Source: SHLQ01 sp964610745 (GTDB taxonomy: Bacteria > Actinomycetota > Acidimicrobiia > Acidimicrobiales > SHLQ01). Taken from it: a stretch of DNA of 43,283 nucleotides. The stretch is from NCBI GenBank assembly GCA_964610745.1, contig CAZSYL010000031.1, positions 1 through 43,283 on the forward strand. The letters run 5' to 3'. A model generated the notes under the pieces. That model was not told where the DNA came from and made no database searches. It saw only the letters and a program-made list of their open reading frames with translations. Each line of letters begins with the position of its first letter. Positions within the stretch are counted from its first letter, which is position 1. Position numbers and translations under genes: made by a program. Of the stretch, positions 22,650-31,247 are shown one piece after another.

Positions 22650-24236
22650 GTGACAACGCAGCGCAGGGCACTCGTCGTTAATGACGCTGAACTGAAACTC
22701 CTCCGCGCCCCAATCGATGGGATCGTGCTGGAGCGAATCGGTAGCTCACCCGACCGCTTCGAACTTGAAGAGGGCCCATTCTCGATCTACTCGCGCTCGT
22801 TATCGGTGTCGCCGGGCGATACACCAGAGACCTACTCAGTTATCGAGGAGGTCACCTGGAAGTTGTCCCTTCCGGTCTTCTGGATCTTGCTCTGGTTTCC
22901 TTTTTGGTGGAGTGTCCGCGGCGGCCAGAAGAACCCCCGACCATGGTGGGCGCCCGCCGGCAGGCTCGACGCTCGGGCAAGTCGAGCGATTGGTCTTCTC
23001 GGGGTGATCGCCATCGTCAACGGGTTCCTCGGATCGGTGATCGGCCAGACGCTCACGTTCGCCGCGGACGAGTTCTGCAATGAGTTCGCGGTCAATGCCG
23101 ACGGCATGCGCACCTGTGTCGACTCGGCCCACGACACCTCGGCGAGGGCGAACGTCTTCACGATCGTGCGCGTCTCGATTGTTTTGTCGCTCGCCCTGAC
23201 CGTGGCAGCGGATCGGTTCGGCCGAAAGCTGGCACTCACCGTTGCGGTGACGATCTCATGCCTCGCGACCGCGGCCGGTGCACTCGCTCCGAATCTCGCG
23301 TTCCTGACAGCGTCCCAGGTGATCTCTCGTGGGTTGGCGACCGGATTGACGATCGTGCTGCTCGTCTTCGCCAGCGAGGAGCTCCCACCGAAAAGCCGAG
23401 CGTACGGCGTCTCGATGCTGATCCTGCTCGCCGGCCTCGGGTCGGGGATCGTCGTGTGGATCCTGCCCCTCGCCGACGTTGCCGAGTGGGGGTGGCGACT
23501 GGTGTATGCCGCGGCGCTGCTGTTCGTTCCGCTGTCGCTCTGGGTCGGAAGCCGCCTACCCAACACTCGACGGTTCGCACTGCTCGACCGTCAGCGTGCT
23601 TCGCAGTCCCTCCTCGAACTTTGGCAGAATCCGAAACTGCGGAGCCGTCTGTTGCTACTCGGGTTCGGAGCACTTCTGGCAACCCTCTTTGCGACACCGG
23701 CGAGCCAGTTCGACAATCAGTTTCTCCGGGACGAGCTCGGTTTCGATGCAAGCCGCATCACCGTCTTCACGTTGCTGACCAGCACGCCGATCGGCATTGG
23801 CGTGATGGCCGGCGGGATCTTGTCGGACCGAATCGGTCGCCGCCCAATCGGCGCGTTCGGAACGGCGGTCGGCGTTTCGATGAGCGTGCTGTCGTTCTTC
23901 TCCAACGACTTCTGGATCTTCCCGGTACGGGCAATCGGGGTGATCCTCGGCTCGGGCTTCGCGGTTGCCGGGCTCGCCGTCTATGGTCCCGAGCTCTTTC
24001 CGACTCGACTCCGCGGAACCGCGAATGGAGTCATCACCGCATTCGGTGTCGGCGGCAGCGTCATTGGGCTTCAGTTGGTGGGCCGGCTCGCCGAACGGTT
24101 CGATGCGTTCGGTCCAGCGCTGCTCGTCGCAGCGATCGGACCCGCCACCCTCGTCTTGCTCATACTCTTCCGTTACCCCGAGACCGCAAACCTCACGCTC
24201 GAAGAGCTCAACGATGAAGCTCCGCTCGAAACCTGA
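22650..24236 (+). CDS. Major facilitator superfamily transporter
   Basis: From the GTG at 22650 this protein has 528 residues. The start was chosen because the longer frame runs into murA and carries no membrane helix there; it is uncertain. A soluble segment of about 60 residues precedes a first helix at LSLPVFWILLWFPFWWSV, and the standard 12-helix MFS body follows. The MFS motif A is seen twice: ADRFGRKLALT between helices 2 and 3, and SDRIGRRPIGA between helices 8 and 9. GPELFPTRLRGTANGVITAFGVGGS resembles the sugar-porter-type linker. The substrate is unknown. Confidence 0.82.
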   Translation: MTTQRRALVVNDAELKLLRAPIDGIVLERIGSSPDRFELEEGPFSIYSRSLSVSPGDTPETYSVIEEVTWKLSLPVFWILLWFPFWWSVRGGQKNPRPWWAPAGRLDARASRAIGLLGVIAIVNGFLGSVIGQTLTFAADEFCNEFAVNADGMRTCVDSAHDTSARANVFTIVRVSIVLSLALTVAADRFGRKLALTVAVTISCLATAAGALAPNLAFLTASQVISRGLATGLTIVLLVFASEELPPKSRAYGVSMLILLAGLGSGIVVWILPLADVAEWGWRLVYAAALLFVPLSLWVGSRLPNTRRFALLDRQRASQSLLELWQNPKLRSRLLLLGFGALLATLFATPASQFDNQFLRDELGFDASRITVFTLLTSTPIGIGVMAGGILSDRIGRRPIGAFGTAVGVSMSVLSFFSNDFWIFPVRAIGVILGSGFAVAGLAVYGPELFPTRLRGTANGVITAFGVGGSVIGLQLVGRLAERFDAFGPALLVAAIGPATLVLLILFRYPETANLTLEELNDEAPLET

Positions 24237-24316
24237 GACTGGTGACGGCTCAAGATGCTCGTCGTACTCGCCGGGTTGTTCGGCTAGTCGACTGGAGGTG
24301 CGGGTAGGCCCTGCGT

Positions 24317-24322
24317 TATTGT
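24317..24322 (+). promoter_or_regulatory. Candidate -10 (TATTGT), leaderless start of L,D-transpeptidase gene
   Basis: TATTGT is followed by 7 nt and then GTG at 24330, the codon that gives a proper twin-arginine signal. Confidence 0.5.
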
Positions 24323-24329
24323 CGCGAGT

Positions 24330-25157
24330 GTGCGATTGATTCCGGATTCAATTTCGCGGCGAAAGCTGCTTTGGGGCGCGGGCGTAGCGAGTGTGACCAC
24401 TCTTGCTGGGTGTTCCACCGCGGCGGCTCAGCGACCGACGCTGGTTAGCCCTGTCCGGTCAACAGCAGAGAATCCTGGCCGTCTTCTCGCAGCTCCGACG
24501 CCGGCTCAAGCGGCTCGCGAAGTGGGTGGGGAGACCGACGAGGACGAGCACGCAAACCGATCGATAATCGCGACCGCCGTCGTTCCTCAGGTTCAGGTCT
24601 TTGCCGAACCGAGTAGTGACGCGGAGATCACCCACACGATGGACCATCCCACGATTACGAACGGGGACCTCGTCTTCTTGACCGTTCGCAATGCTGGCGA
24701 GTGGCACGAAGTGTTGCTTCCCGTGCGACCCAACGGTTCGACCGGTTGGATTCGAGACAGCGATGTCGCCCTCGCCGCTCACATGTTCCGCATCCAAGTC
24801 GATCTGGAGGACTTCCGGATGAGGGTGTTTGAAGATGGCCAGACCATCTTCGATGCTGTCGCGGGCGTGGCGTCCAACAACACCCCAACACCTGGCGGCG
24901 TGTACTACCTGACCGAGTTGCTCGCACCGATCATTCCAAACAGTGCATACGGAGCTTTTGCGTATGGACTTTCGGGATTCTCGGAGGTCTTCGAGACGTT
25001 CAATGGCGGCCCCGGGCAGCTCGGAATCCACGGTACGAACGACCCTGACACGCTCGGCACCGCAGTCAGCGCTGGTTGCATTCGGCTACACAACGAGGAC
25101 ATCGCCCGTCTGGCGACGTACCTCCCTCTCGGCGTACCGGTAACCGTCACCGCCTAG
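24330..25157 (+). CDS. L,D-transpeptidase (YkuD), predicted Tat-exported lipoprotein
   Basis: The 275-residue protein forms 3-3 cross-links in peptidoglycan or attaches proteins to it. Residues 1-28 have a twin-arginine motif (SRRKLLWGAG) and a lipobox TLAGC with Cys28. Residues about 85-147 look like an SH3-type domain (VFAEPSSDAEI to GWIRDSDV). The YkuD catalytic domain is at 150-275, with His234 (GIHGTND) and the SAGCIRLHN motif holding catalytic Cys250 and Arg252. All catalytic residues are present. The start is a GTG. It should act on the outer face of the membrane. Confidence 0.93.
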   Translation: MRLIPDSISRRKLLWGAGVASVTTLAGCSTAAAQRPTLVSPVRSTAENPGRLLAAPTPAQAAREVGGETDEDEHANRSIIATAVVPQVQVFAEPSSDAEITHTMDHPTITNGDLVFLTVRNAGEWHEVLLPVRPNGSTGWIRDSDVALAAHMFRIQVDLEDFRMRVFEDGQTIFDAVAGVASNNTPTPGGVYYLTELLAPIIPNSAYGAFAYGLSGFSEVFETFNGGPGQLGIHGTNDPDTLGTAVSAGCIRLHNEDIARLATYLPLGVPVTVTA

Positions 25158-25177
25158 AGCACTCTCAAACCTTTCGA

Positions 25178-25214
25178 TTTGGGAGAAGACCCCAAATGTG
25201 TTGGTCAGTGTGGA
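25178..25214. repeat. Copy A of a dispersed palindromic intergenic element
   Basis: TTTGGG..CCCAAA forms a small hairpin and the segment AGACCCCAAATGTGTTGGT continues like the element at 29154-29190 (AGACCCCGAATGTCTGGTT). An overlapping stem, CTCTCAAA with TTTGGGAG (25162-25185), could also fold. It lies between the convergent L,D-transpeptidase and hydrolase genes. Confidence 0.45.
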
Positions 25215-25747
25215 TCTAGGGCTGCTTGAACGAGGTCGACGACCGTCGCCTCCTGGTTGCCCTTTGGCGAGTGGGCACCCGGGACCCATTGCATTTTGGT
25301 GGGGCCAGCGATTGCGCCGATGTGGGCCTCGAACTCGTCTGGCCGGCCGAACGGATCCTTCTCGCCGGAAATGAAGAGTGTGGGTACCGCAATGTCTGGA
25401 AAGTGTTCGACGCGCATTTTTTCGGGCTTGCCCGGCGGGTGCAGAGGGTAGGACAACAACAAGAGGCCACCGACTTCAAGCCCTTGGCCCACAGCGACCG
25501 AACACGATCGACCGCCGAAGCTCCGGCCACCGATAACCAACTCGCTGGATTCGACGCCAAGAGTGGATGCGAACTCCCCTACTGCTTCGCTGATAGTGCG
25601 TACTGCCTTGGGCACGCTCGTCGTGCCGAGCGTTAGCCGCAGGACCGGAAGATCGAGAGCCTCGTCGATGGCAACCAGAGTCGAGTGGTCACGGTCTGCG
25701 CTCGCGCCAGGTGTAAGAACGAGACCAGCCGGTGTTGGGAGAACCAT
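25205..25747 (-). CDS. Alpha/beta hydrolase (dienelactone hydrolase/Tex30-like)
   Basis: This small 180-residue alpha/beta hydrolase has the nucleophile elbow GGRSFGG (Ser75), the acid in FISGEKDPFG and the catalytic His in VPGAHSPKG, so the triad is complete. Its size and the GRSFGGR elbow fit the KANSL3/Tex30-like group of small hydrolases, whose substrates are unknown. It is cytosolic. The gene begins 11 bp after the stop of the J-domain gene and is probably in one operon with it. Confidence 0.85.
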   Translation of the reverse strand: MVLPTPAGLVLTPGASADRDHSTLVAIDEALDLPVLRLTLGTTSVPKAVRTISEAVGEFASTLGVESSELVIGGRSFGGRSCSVAVGQGLEVGGLLLLSYPLHPPGKPEKMRVEHFPDIAVPTLFISGEKDPFGRPDEFEAHIGAIAGPTKMQWVPGAHSPKGNQEATVVDLVQAALDPH

Positions 25748-25758
25748 GGAGGTAAACC

Positions 25759-26469
25759 CTACTGGAGCAGTATCTCGCGGGCCTTAGAGAGCTCAGCGAT
25801 GCGGTCGGCAGCAACATCTTCGCCAGCCCCGTGATCGGGATGAGCACTCCTCAAGAGACGCCGGTAACTGCGCTGGACATCCTTTGGTTCGGGCTGCTCT
25901 CCAGCCTCAAGTTCAAGCACTCCCAATGCCCAGATCAACGGGCTCGAGGCAGTGGCGTACGCTCCTGATCGCATTCTCATGCCGACTTCAGCGCCGACCA
26001 GGTAATCGATGACCCCGGGCCCGATCGGGCCGACCCACTCAAGGCCGCGCCGCAGCACGGTCATAACATCAGCGCGCCGCTCCAACGGCAGCTCACCGCA
26101 CGCATACACCGCTGCAAGGGCGCTCTGAGCAGGTAGCCCTTTGGCTGTTTCAAGTTCGAAGTGCAGACCCTTCTCACCACTCACTAGACGATGCTCGCTG
26201 CGGCTCAACCCAACAATGTCGGATTGCAGGCGATGACGAAGTCGAGGTTGCCCGATCTTCTTGCCACTTTCGACCTCATCCATCAGGGCGGTCATCTCTT
26301 CGCGAAGGTCACCGTCGAGGTCTGCTGCGAACCGCGCAAGAACCGCGCCGAGGAGTAATCCGCCGGGCCCAGGAGCGGGGTCGGTGGGAATGTTGATCTC
26401 ACCGAGAGCTACGCGTCGGGTTGGGGCAATGGGGCGTGAGTGCCACACTTCGAGTGACGCAAGAATCAT
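25759..26469 (-). CDS. J-domain protein with C-terminal J segment
   Basis: The 236-residue protein ends with a short J domain: DVQRSYRRLLRSAHPDHGAG, including the HPD motif (about residues 206-208), and a final helix IAELSKAREILL. J domains recruit and stimulate Hsp70 (DnaK). The first 190 residues are helical and soluble and match nothing I know; they probably choose the client. The atypical place of the J domain at the C-terminus sets it apart from DnaJ. It is followed by the hydrolase gene in the same direction. Confidence 0.8.
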   Translation of the reverse strand: MILASLEVWHSRPIAPTRRVALGEINIPTDPAPGPGGLLLGAVLARFAADLDGDLREEMTALMDEVESGKKIGQPRLRHRLQSDIVGLSRSEHRLVSGEKGLHFELETAKGLPAQSALAAVYACGELPLERRADVMTVLRRGLEWVGPIGPGVIDYLVGAEVGMRMRSGAYATASSPLIWALGVLELEAGEQPEPKDVQRSYRRLLRSAHPDHGAGEDVAADRIAELSKAREILLQ

Positions 26470-26477
26470 TACCGTTA

Positions 26478-26483
26478 AAGCTA
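26478..26483 (-). promoter_or_regulatory. Candidate -10 (TAGCTT), leaderless start of J-domain gene
   Basis: TAGCTT on the minus strand, then 8 nt, then ATG at 26469. Confidence 0.5.
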
Positions 26484-26573
26484 ACGACGGTTTAGCGAGG
26501 AGCCGCAGCCGAGTCGAATTGTTCTGAAGTTGGGCTCATCGACCTATCGAGCGCTTCGGATGGCGTTGGCGAC

Positions 26574-27389
26574 CTAAATTGTGCCTTCGAGCACCTCGTT
26601 GAGAGCGTTTGCTGCGTCGACGACTTCGTCCTCGCCTCGGTCTTCACTGGTCAAGACATCGACCATTTCGGCGGACCGAAGGCGAATCTTGGACCATCGG
26701 CCGCTATCGAATCCGAATGGTGTGCGAATGTCGGAAAGCAGATCGGCCTTGTTCACGATGTTGGTCGTCGCTTTTGCATCGCCGGGGTTCTTGCGAAGCT
26801 TGTTTGCCAGGCCCCTGACCTCTCCCAGAAGGTCATTAAGTTCCAGACCTTCCATGACTTCGCTGGCGTCGCCTAGCTCGTCCTCGATCGCGAGGCGTTC
26901 GCTCAGATTCTCGATGATCGTGTCGACCTGCTGCTCGTCCTCTTCAGCAATGACGAGCTCGCCGTCCTCGTCAAACTCATGAGCAATGCCGTTGAGGCCA
27001 AGGGTTTCGACGAGACTCTGCTGATTCTCGGCGCTCCAGTCCTCCATGCTGTAGCCGATCTTCTCGGCGTCTTCAGGAAGGGCAGGACCATCGAGTTCTT
27101 CGGCCTGCTCGACCAACGCATCAACCCGGTCCTCATCGACCTCTCGAACAATGAGAACTGCACCCTGCCAGCCGTGTGCAATGTTCTCGGAGGTCACCAG
27201 GCCCTCGAGCATCCGTCGTGCCTCAAAGGACCATTCGTATAGCTCATAGGCAACTTGTGGTTCGTCCTGCTCGCCGACCTCTTCGGGCGGAGTGGGCTTG
27301 TCTTCGACCAGGCCAACTGCGCACTCGGAACACTCGGTGACCTCTTCGACATACTCGCGCGAGCACTGAAAGCAATACATCGTTGGCAT
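26574..27389 (-). CDS. Zinc-ribbon protein with two signal-transducing-like repeats
   Basis: From ATG 27389 the protein has 271 residues. It begins with a zinc ribbon, MYCFQCSREYVEEVTECSEC, with two CxxC pairs. A segment of about 50 residues (YELYEWSFEARRMLEGLVTSENIAHGWQGA and on to EQAEEL) and a second one (YSMEDWSAENQQSLVETLGLNGIAHEFDEDGELVI) share the same pattern and recall the DUF2007-type putative signal transducing domain. A charged helical C-terminus follows. The protein is very acidic and cytosolic. Function unknown. The start is fixed by the zinc ribbon and by the -10 hexamer just upstream; the frame stays open further, but without any domain. Confidence 0.75.
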   Translation of the reverse strand: MPTMYCFQCSREYVEEVTECSECAVGLVEDKPTPPEEVGEQDEPQVAYELYEWSFEARRMLEGLVTSENIAHGWQGAVLIVREVDEDRVDALVEQAEELDGPALPEDAEKIGYSMEDWSAENQQSLVETLGLNGIAHEFDEDGELVIAEEDEQQVDTIIENLSERLAIEDELGDASEVMEGLELNDLLGEVRGLANKLRKNPGDAKATTNIVNKADLLSDIRTPFGFDSGRWSKIRLRSAEMVDVLTSEDRGEDEVVDAANALNEVLEGTI

Positions 27390-27397
27390 GACAGAGA

Positions 27398-27403
27398 AAG
27401 CTA
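27398..27403 (-). promoter_or_regulatory. Candidate -10 (TAGCTT), leaderless start of zinc-ribbon gene
   Basis: TAGCTT on the minus strand, then 8 nt, then ATG at 27389. Same hexamer and spacing as for the J-domain gene. Confidence 0.5.
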
Positions 27404-27524
27404 CCCTGACAAAGTCGGTTACGTTGCGGCGGGAGCTGCCGATAGAAAACAAGCGACTAGCCAATAACGACATACTGTCGCAATTCGCCTCGTTCCTGTG
27501 AGGTGGCAATCACGGAGACCTCCA

Positions 27525-28502
27525 ATGTCTGAACGCACCAACCCCGACCGAAATCTCGCACTTGAAATGGTGCGGGTTACCGAGGTCGCCGCCATCGCTG
27601 CTTCCCGTTTTATGGGACGAGGCGACAAGGAGGCAGCAGACGGTGCGGCAGTCGACGCCATGCGCTCCCAGCTCGCCATGGTCGCTATGGACGGCACGGT
27701 CATCATCGGCGAGGGCGAAAAGGACGAAGCGCCGATGCTCTTCAACGGGGAGCGCATCGGTAACGGCGAACCTCCCCAGGTCGACATCGCAGTCGATCCA
27801 ATCGACGGCACAACGCTGACGGCCCTTGGACGATCCAACGCTCTGGCCGTAATCGCTGCTTCCGAAGGCGGCACCATGTTCGACCCCGGGCCATGCGTCT
27901 ACATGAACAAAATCGCCGTCGGACCAGCTGCCGCCGGAGCCATCGACATTCGCAAGACAGCGACCGAGAACCTCGATTCGATCGCCGACACGATGAACAA
28001 GCGGTTGTCCAACCTCACCGCCGTCATTCTCGACCGCGATCGCCACATCGAATTGATCAAGGAAGTCCGGGCCGCGGGCGCCCGCATTCGACTCATCCCC
28101 GATGGCGATGTCGCTGGAGCAATCTCGACCGCGTGGCCAGATGCCGGCGCCGATGTTCTACTCGGCATTGGCGGAACTCCCGAAGGGGTGATCTCCGCCG
28201 CTGCGCTCGCCTGTATGGGAGGCGACCAACAGGGCATGCTCTGGCCTCGCAACGAGCAGGAGAAGAGCGAAGCACTCTCGGCTGGATACGACCTCGACAA
28301 AGTCTTGTTTCTCGACGACATGGTGAACACCGACAACTGCTTCTTTGCCGCGACCGGAATCACCGATGGCGACCTGATCCAAGGCGTGCACTTTGCCAAG
28401 GGTGGCGTCGCCAAGACTCAGTCGCTTGTCATGCGCTCGCGGTCGGGCACCGTGCGCCTCATCGAAGGCCATCATCAGCTCAACAAAGTCGCACGCCTCT
28501 AG
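27525..28502 (+). CDS. glpX: Class II fructose-1,6-bisphosphatase
   Basis: The 325-residue GlpX-type enzyme hydrolyses fructose 1,6-bisphosphate in gluconeogenesis. Metal and substrate motifs are intact: IIGEGEKDEAPML at 60-72 and DPIDGTT at 91-97, and later IPDGDVAGAI and GIGGTPEGVISAAAL. This class is the main fructose bisphosphatase of many actinobacteria. ATG 27525 is chosen because CGGAGACC stands 8-13 nt upstream as Shine-Dalgarno; the frame extends 9 codons further without support. A TACTGT hexamer at 27473 may be the -10. It is divergent from the zinc-ribbon gene. Confidence 0.96.
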   Translation: MSERTNPDRNLALEMVRVTEVAAIAASRFMGRGDKEAADGAAVDAMRSQLAMVAMDGTVIIGEGEKDEAPMLFNGERIGNGEPPQVDIAVDPIDGTTLTALGRSNALAVIAASEGGTMFDPGPCVYMNKIAVGPAAAGAIDIRKTATENLDSIADTMNKRLSNLTAVILDRDRHIELIKEVRAAGARIRLIPDGDVAGAISTAWPDAGADVLLGIGGTPEGVISAAALACMGGDQQGMLWPRNEQEKSEALSAGYDLDKVLFLDDMVNTDNCFFAATGITDGDLIQGVHFAKGGVAKTQSLVMRSRSGTVRLIEGHHQLNKVARL

Positions 28503-28509
28503 ATTCGTC

Positions 28510-28515
28510 TAGCGT
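28510..28515 (+). promoter_or_regulatory. Candidate -10 (TAGCGT), leaderless start of metallo-hydrolase gene
   Basis: TAGCGT is followed by 7 nt and then ATG at 28523. It begins only 8 bp after the glpX stop, so this gene may have its own start despite the tight spacing. Confidence 0.5.
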
Positions 28516-28522
28516 TGTGGTC

Positions 28523-29143
28523 ATGATCGATCTTTCTGCGACGCTGCATCACGCTGACACCGGGTTTGAGATCCACAAAGTTGTCGTGGGTCCAATCGAC
28601 AACAATGTGTTTGTGGTGCGCTGCACTCAAACGGGCGAGAGCGTGCTCATCGATGCCGCCAACGAACACGAGCAGTTGCTCGAACTGGCCAAGGCGCTGA
28701 ATGTTCGCCGCATTATCGAGACCCATGGCCACTGGGATCACATTGCCGCCATCCCGGCGATGCGCAACGCCGGGTATTCGGTTGGCGTCGCGCAAGCGGA
28801 TGCTTCGATGCTCGATAGCTACGACGAGGTCCTCGAAGATGACAGCATCATCGAGGTCGGGCGTTTGAAGCTGCGGACGATCCTGGCTCCTGGCCACACT
28901 GCTGGTTCAATGTCATTCACCCTCGAGGGTGCCCCAATCCTGTTCAGCGGCGACACCCTTTTCCCCGGTGGGGCAGGTGCAACACCCAACAAGAAGAGCT
29001 TCAAACAGATCATGACCTCGATCGAAGAGCGCTTCTACAAGGTGCTTTCCGATGATTACCTGGTTCTCCCCGGCCATGGTGACGACACGACGATCGGCAC
29101 CGAAAAGCCCAAGTTCGACGAATGGGTCGCCCGCGGCTGGTAA
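28523..29143 (+). CDS. Metallo-beta-lactamase-fold hydrolase (glyoxalase II-like)
   Basis: This 206-residue protein has the full zinc-binding set of the MBL fold: THGHWDH at 67-73 (HxHxDH), APGHTAGSMSF, FSGDTLF with the bridging Asp, and LPGHGDDTT with the last His. The layout is that of short glyoxalase II-like or persulfide-dioxygenase-like hydrolases, probably acting on thioesters; the substrate is unproven. A longer frame covers this gene, but its first 210 residues are a shadow of glpX. The gene follows glpX by 20 bp. Confidence 0.9.
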   Translation: MIDLSATLHHADTGFEIHKVVVGPIDNNVFVVRCTQTGESVLIDAANEHEQLLELAKALNVRRIIETHGHWDHIAAIPAMRNAGYSVGVAQADASMLDSYDEVLEDDSIIEVGRLKLRTILAPGHTAGSMSFTLEGAPILFSGDTLFPGGAGATPNKKSFKQIMTSIEERFYKVLSDDYLVLPGHGDDTTIGTEKPKFDEWVARGW

Positions 29144-29153
29144 CAACCCTCGG

Positions 29154-29190
29154 TTGGGGTCAGACCCCGAATGTCTGGTTTGTGCAGATT
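29154..29190. repeat. Copy B of a dispersed palindromic intergenic element
   Basis: TTGGGGTCAGACCCCGAA contains a perfect GGGGTC/GACCCC palindrome around a central A (29156-29168), followed by TGTCTGGTTTGTGCAGAT. The same consensus, diverged, occurs at 25178-25214, also just after a gene end. Confidence 0.5.
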
Positions 29191-29238
29191 TGAGGCGGAG
29201 GTGACGAGTTCAACCGGGGGGTTTCCCGGTGACTGAAA

Positions 29239-29244
29239 TAGACT
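29239..29244 (+). promoter_or_regulatory. Candidate -10 (TAGACT), leaderless start of the sufC-sufS-sufU operon
   Basis: TAGACT is followed by 6 nt and then ATG at 29251. The same hexamer and spacing occur in front of the GDP-mannose dehydratase gene. Confidence 0.5.
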
Positions 29245-29250
29245 CTGAAC

Positions 29251-30009
29251 ATGGGTGCACCGCTTTTCGAGCTTTCCGATGTCCACATTTCGACCGTTGA
29301 CGGAGTCGAGATCGTCAAAGGCGTCAACCTGACCGTCAACGCAGGCGAGATACACGCATTGATGGGACCGAACGGCTGTGGCAAATCGACGCTTGCATCG
29401 GCACTCGCGGGCAGCCCCGAATACGAGATCACCAGTGGCACCATCCTGCTCAAGGGCGACGACATTGCCGAGTGGGATCCGACCGATCGTGCCCGTGCTG
29501 GCATCTTCCTCGCCTTCCAGTACCCGCAGGCCATCCCGGGCGTCTCGGTCCGCAACTTTCTCCAGCAGGCAGTCCAGGCTCGCACTGGTGAAGACGTCTC
29601 CACGATCGAGATCTACATGTCGCTTTCGGAGTGGATGGACACACTTGGCATGGACACCTCGTTCATGGACCGCTTCCTCAACGAGGGGTTCTCCGGCGGC
29701 GAGAAGAAGCGCAACGAGATCCTTCAGATGGCACTACTTCAACCCGAGCTCGCCATTCTCGACGAAACCGATTCGGGCCTCGACATCGATGCCCTGCGCA
29801 TCGTCGCCGAGGGCGTCCAAGCAGTACGGGCAAAAAAGACCGACCTTGGAGTCCTCACGATCACGCACTACCAGCGCCTCCTCGATTACCTGAAGCCTGA
29901 TCACGTTCACATCATGTCCAATGGTGCGATCGTCGAGAGCGGCGGCATGGAGCTCGTCGAGACGATCGAAGCTGAGGGGTTTGACTCCTTCGTGAGCGCC
30001 GGCTCATGA
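29251..30009 (+). CDS. sufC: Fe-S assembly ATPase SufC, copy linked to sufS-sufU
   Basis: SufC is the ABC-type ATPase of the SUF scaffold complex. This 252-residue copy has Walker A GPNGCGKST at 39-47, the signature FSGGEKKRNE at 147-156, Walker B LAILDET ending near residue 173, and the family-typical DSGLDIDALRIVAEG. A second, clearly different SufC is encoded at 36043-36861 beside sufD. Here sufC heads an operon with sufS (4-bp overlap) and sufU. Which copy works with SufB/SufD is open; linkage favours the other one. Confidence 0.95.
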   Translation: MGAPLFELSDVHISTVDGVEIVKGVNLTVNAGEIHALMGPNGCGKSTLASALAGSPEYEITSGTILLKGDDIAEWDPTDRARAGIFLAFQYPQAIPGVSVRNFLQQAVQARTGEDVSTIEIYMSLSEWMDTLGMDTSFMDRFLNEGFSGGEKKRNEILQMALLQPELAILDETDSGLDIDALRIVAEGVQAVRAKKTDLGVLTITHYQRLLDYLKPDHVHIMSNGAIVESGGMELVETIEAEGFDSFVSAGS

Positions 30010-31247
30010 CGCTCGATGTCGCGGCGATCAAAGCGGACTTTCCGATTTTCGATCGCCAGATCAACGGCAAGCCCATCGTCTACCTCGACTCGGGAGCGAC
30101 CTCGCAAAAGCCCCGCGCCGTGCTCGAGGCCATGGACGACTACTACCGCAACCACTCCGCAAGTGTGAATCGAGGCGCCTATCAGCTGGCGGCCGAAGCC
30201 AATGACCTCGTCGACGAAGCACGCGCGGCGGTCGCGCGGTTCATTGGTGCACCAAAGACCCACGAGGTCATCTTCACCAAGAACGCGACCGAGGCGATGA
30301 ACCTGTTCGCCTACAGCTGGGGTCATGCGAACCTCAACGAGGGCGACGTCGTGGTCATCACCGAAATGGAGCACCACGCCAACATCGTTCCGTGGCAGAT
30401 GTTGGTCCAGTCGCGGGGCATCGAATTGCGTTGGATCCCCATTACCGAATCCGGCGAGCTCGATCTCTCCGAGCTCGACACCCTGCTCGATGGAGCCAAG
30501 CTCGTCTCGGTCACGGCAATGTCGAACGTACTCGGCACCATGAACCCAATCCGCCGTCTCGCCGATGCAGCCCATGACGTGGGTGCGATCATGATGACCG
30601 ATGCCAGCCAGTACGTACCGCACGTTCCGACAGACGTCACCGAACTCGGTGTCGACGCAATGGTGTTCACCGGACACAAGATGCTCGGGCCGACCGGGAT
30701 CGGGGTTCTGTGGGGAAAGACCCAACTGCTCGAGGCCATGCCACCGTTTCTCGGTGGCGGTGACATGATCATGCAGGTGACCAAGGAAGGTTTCACCACC
30801 AACACCCTCCCCCACAAGTTCGAAGCCGGCACCCCAATGGTCGCGGAGATCGTCGGGCTGGGCGCGGCGGTGAAGTATCTCGAGAACCTGGGCATGGAAA
30901 ACGTCCGCGAACACGAGGTATCGCTCACCGCCTATGCGCTGCGCACGCTGAAGGAACGTTTCGGCGATGACATCACGATCCACGGTCCCTCAGAACCAGC
31001 GTGTCGAGGCGGGCTTCTCTCCGTTGCCTACAAGGACGTTCACCCACACGACCTCAGCCAGGTCCTCGACCAGGCAAACGTATGTGTCCGCGCTGGCCAT
31101 CACTGCGCGAAGCCCTTGATGCAGGTCATGGGGGTCAACTCGACCGCACGTGCCTCACTGCACGTGTACAACGATGAAGCCGACGTCGATGCGTTCGCCG
31201 ATGCGCTCGAGTCGGCCGACGACATCTTCGGCGGGATGGGGTTCTAA
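30006..31247 (+). CDS. sufS: Cysteine desulfurase SufS
   Basis: The 413-residue PLP enzyme takes sulfur from cysteine for cluster assembly. His123 (EMEHHAN), the PLP-binding Lys225 (FTGHKMLGPTG) and the catalytic Cys367 (VRAGHHCAKPLM) are all present, and the RAGHHCA context is that of group II (SufS-type) desulfurases. It works with SufU, whose gene overlaps this stop codon by one base (TAATG). It overlaps the end of sufC by 4 bp, so the three genes are translationally coupled. Confidence 0.97.
   Translation: MTLDVAAIKADFPIFDRQINGKPIVYLDSGATSQKPRAVLEAMDDYYRNHSASVNRGAYQLAAEANDLVDEARAAVARFIGAPKTHEVIFTKNATEAMNLFAYSWGHANLNEGDVVVITEMEHHANIVPWQMLVQSRGIELRWIPITESGELDLSELDTLLDGAKLVSVTAMSNVLGTMNPIRRLADAAHDVGAIMMTDASQYVPHVPTDVTELGVDAMVFTGHKMLGPTGIGVLWGKTQLLEAMPPFLGGGDMIMQVTKEGFTTNTLPHKFEAGTPMVAEIVGLGAAVKYLENLGMENVREHEVSLTAYALRTLKERFGDDITIHGPSEPACRGGLLSVAYKDVHPHDLSQVLDQANVCVRAGHHCAKPLMQVMGVNSTARASLHVYNDEADVDAFADALESADDIFGGMGF

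Noticed and set aside
27893..28522. 210-residue extension of the metallo-hydrolase over glpX
   Set aside because: It is a shifted-frame shadow of glpX; the MBL domain starts at 28523.
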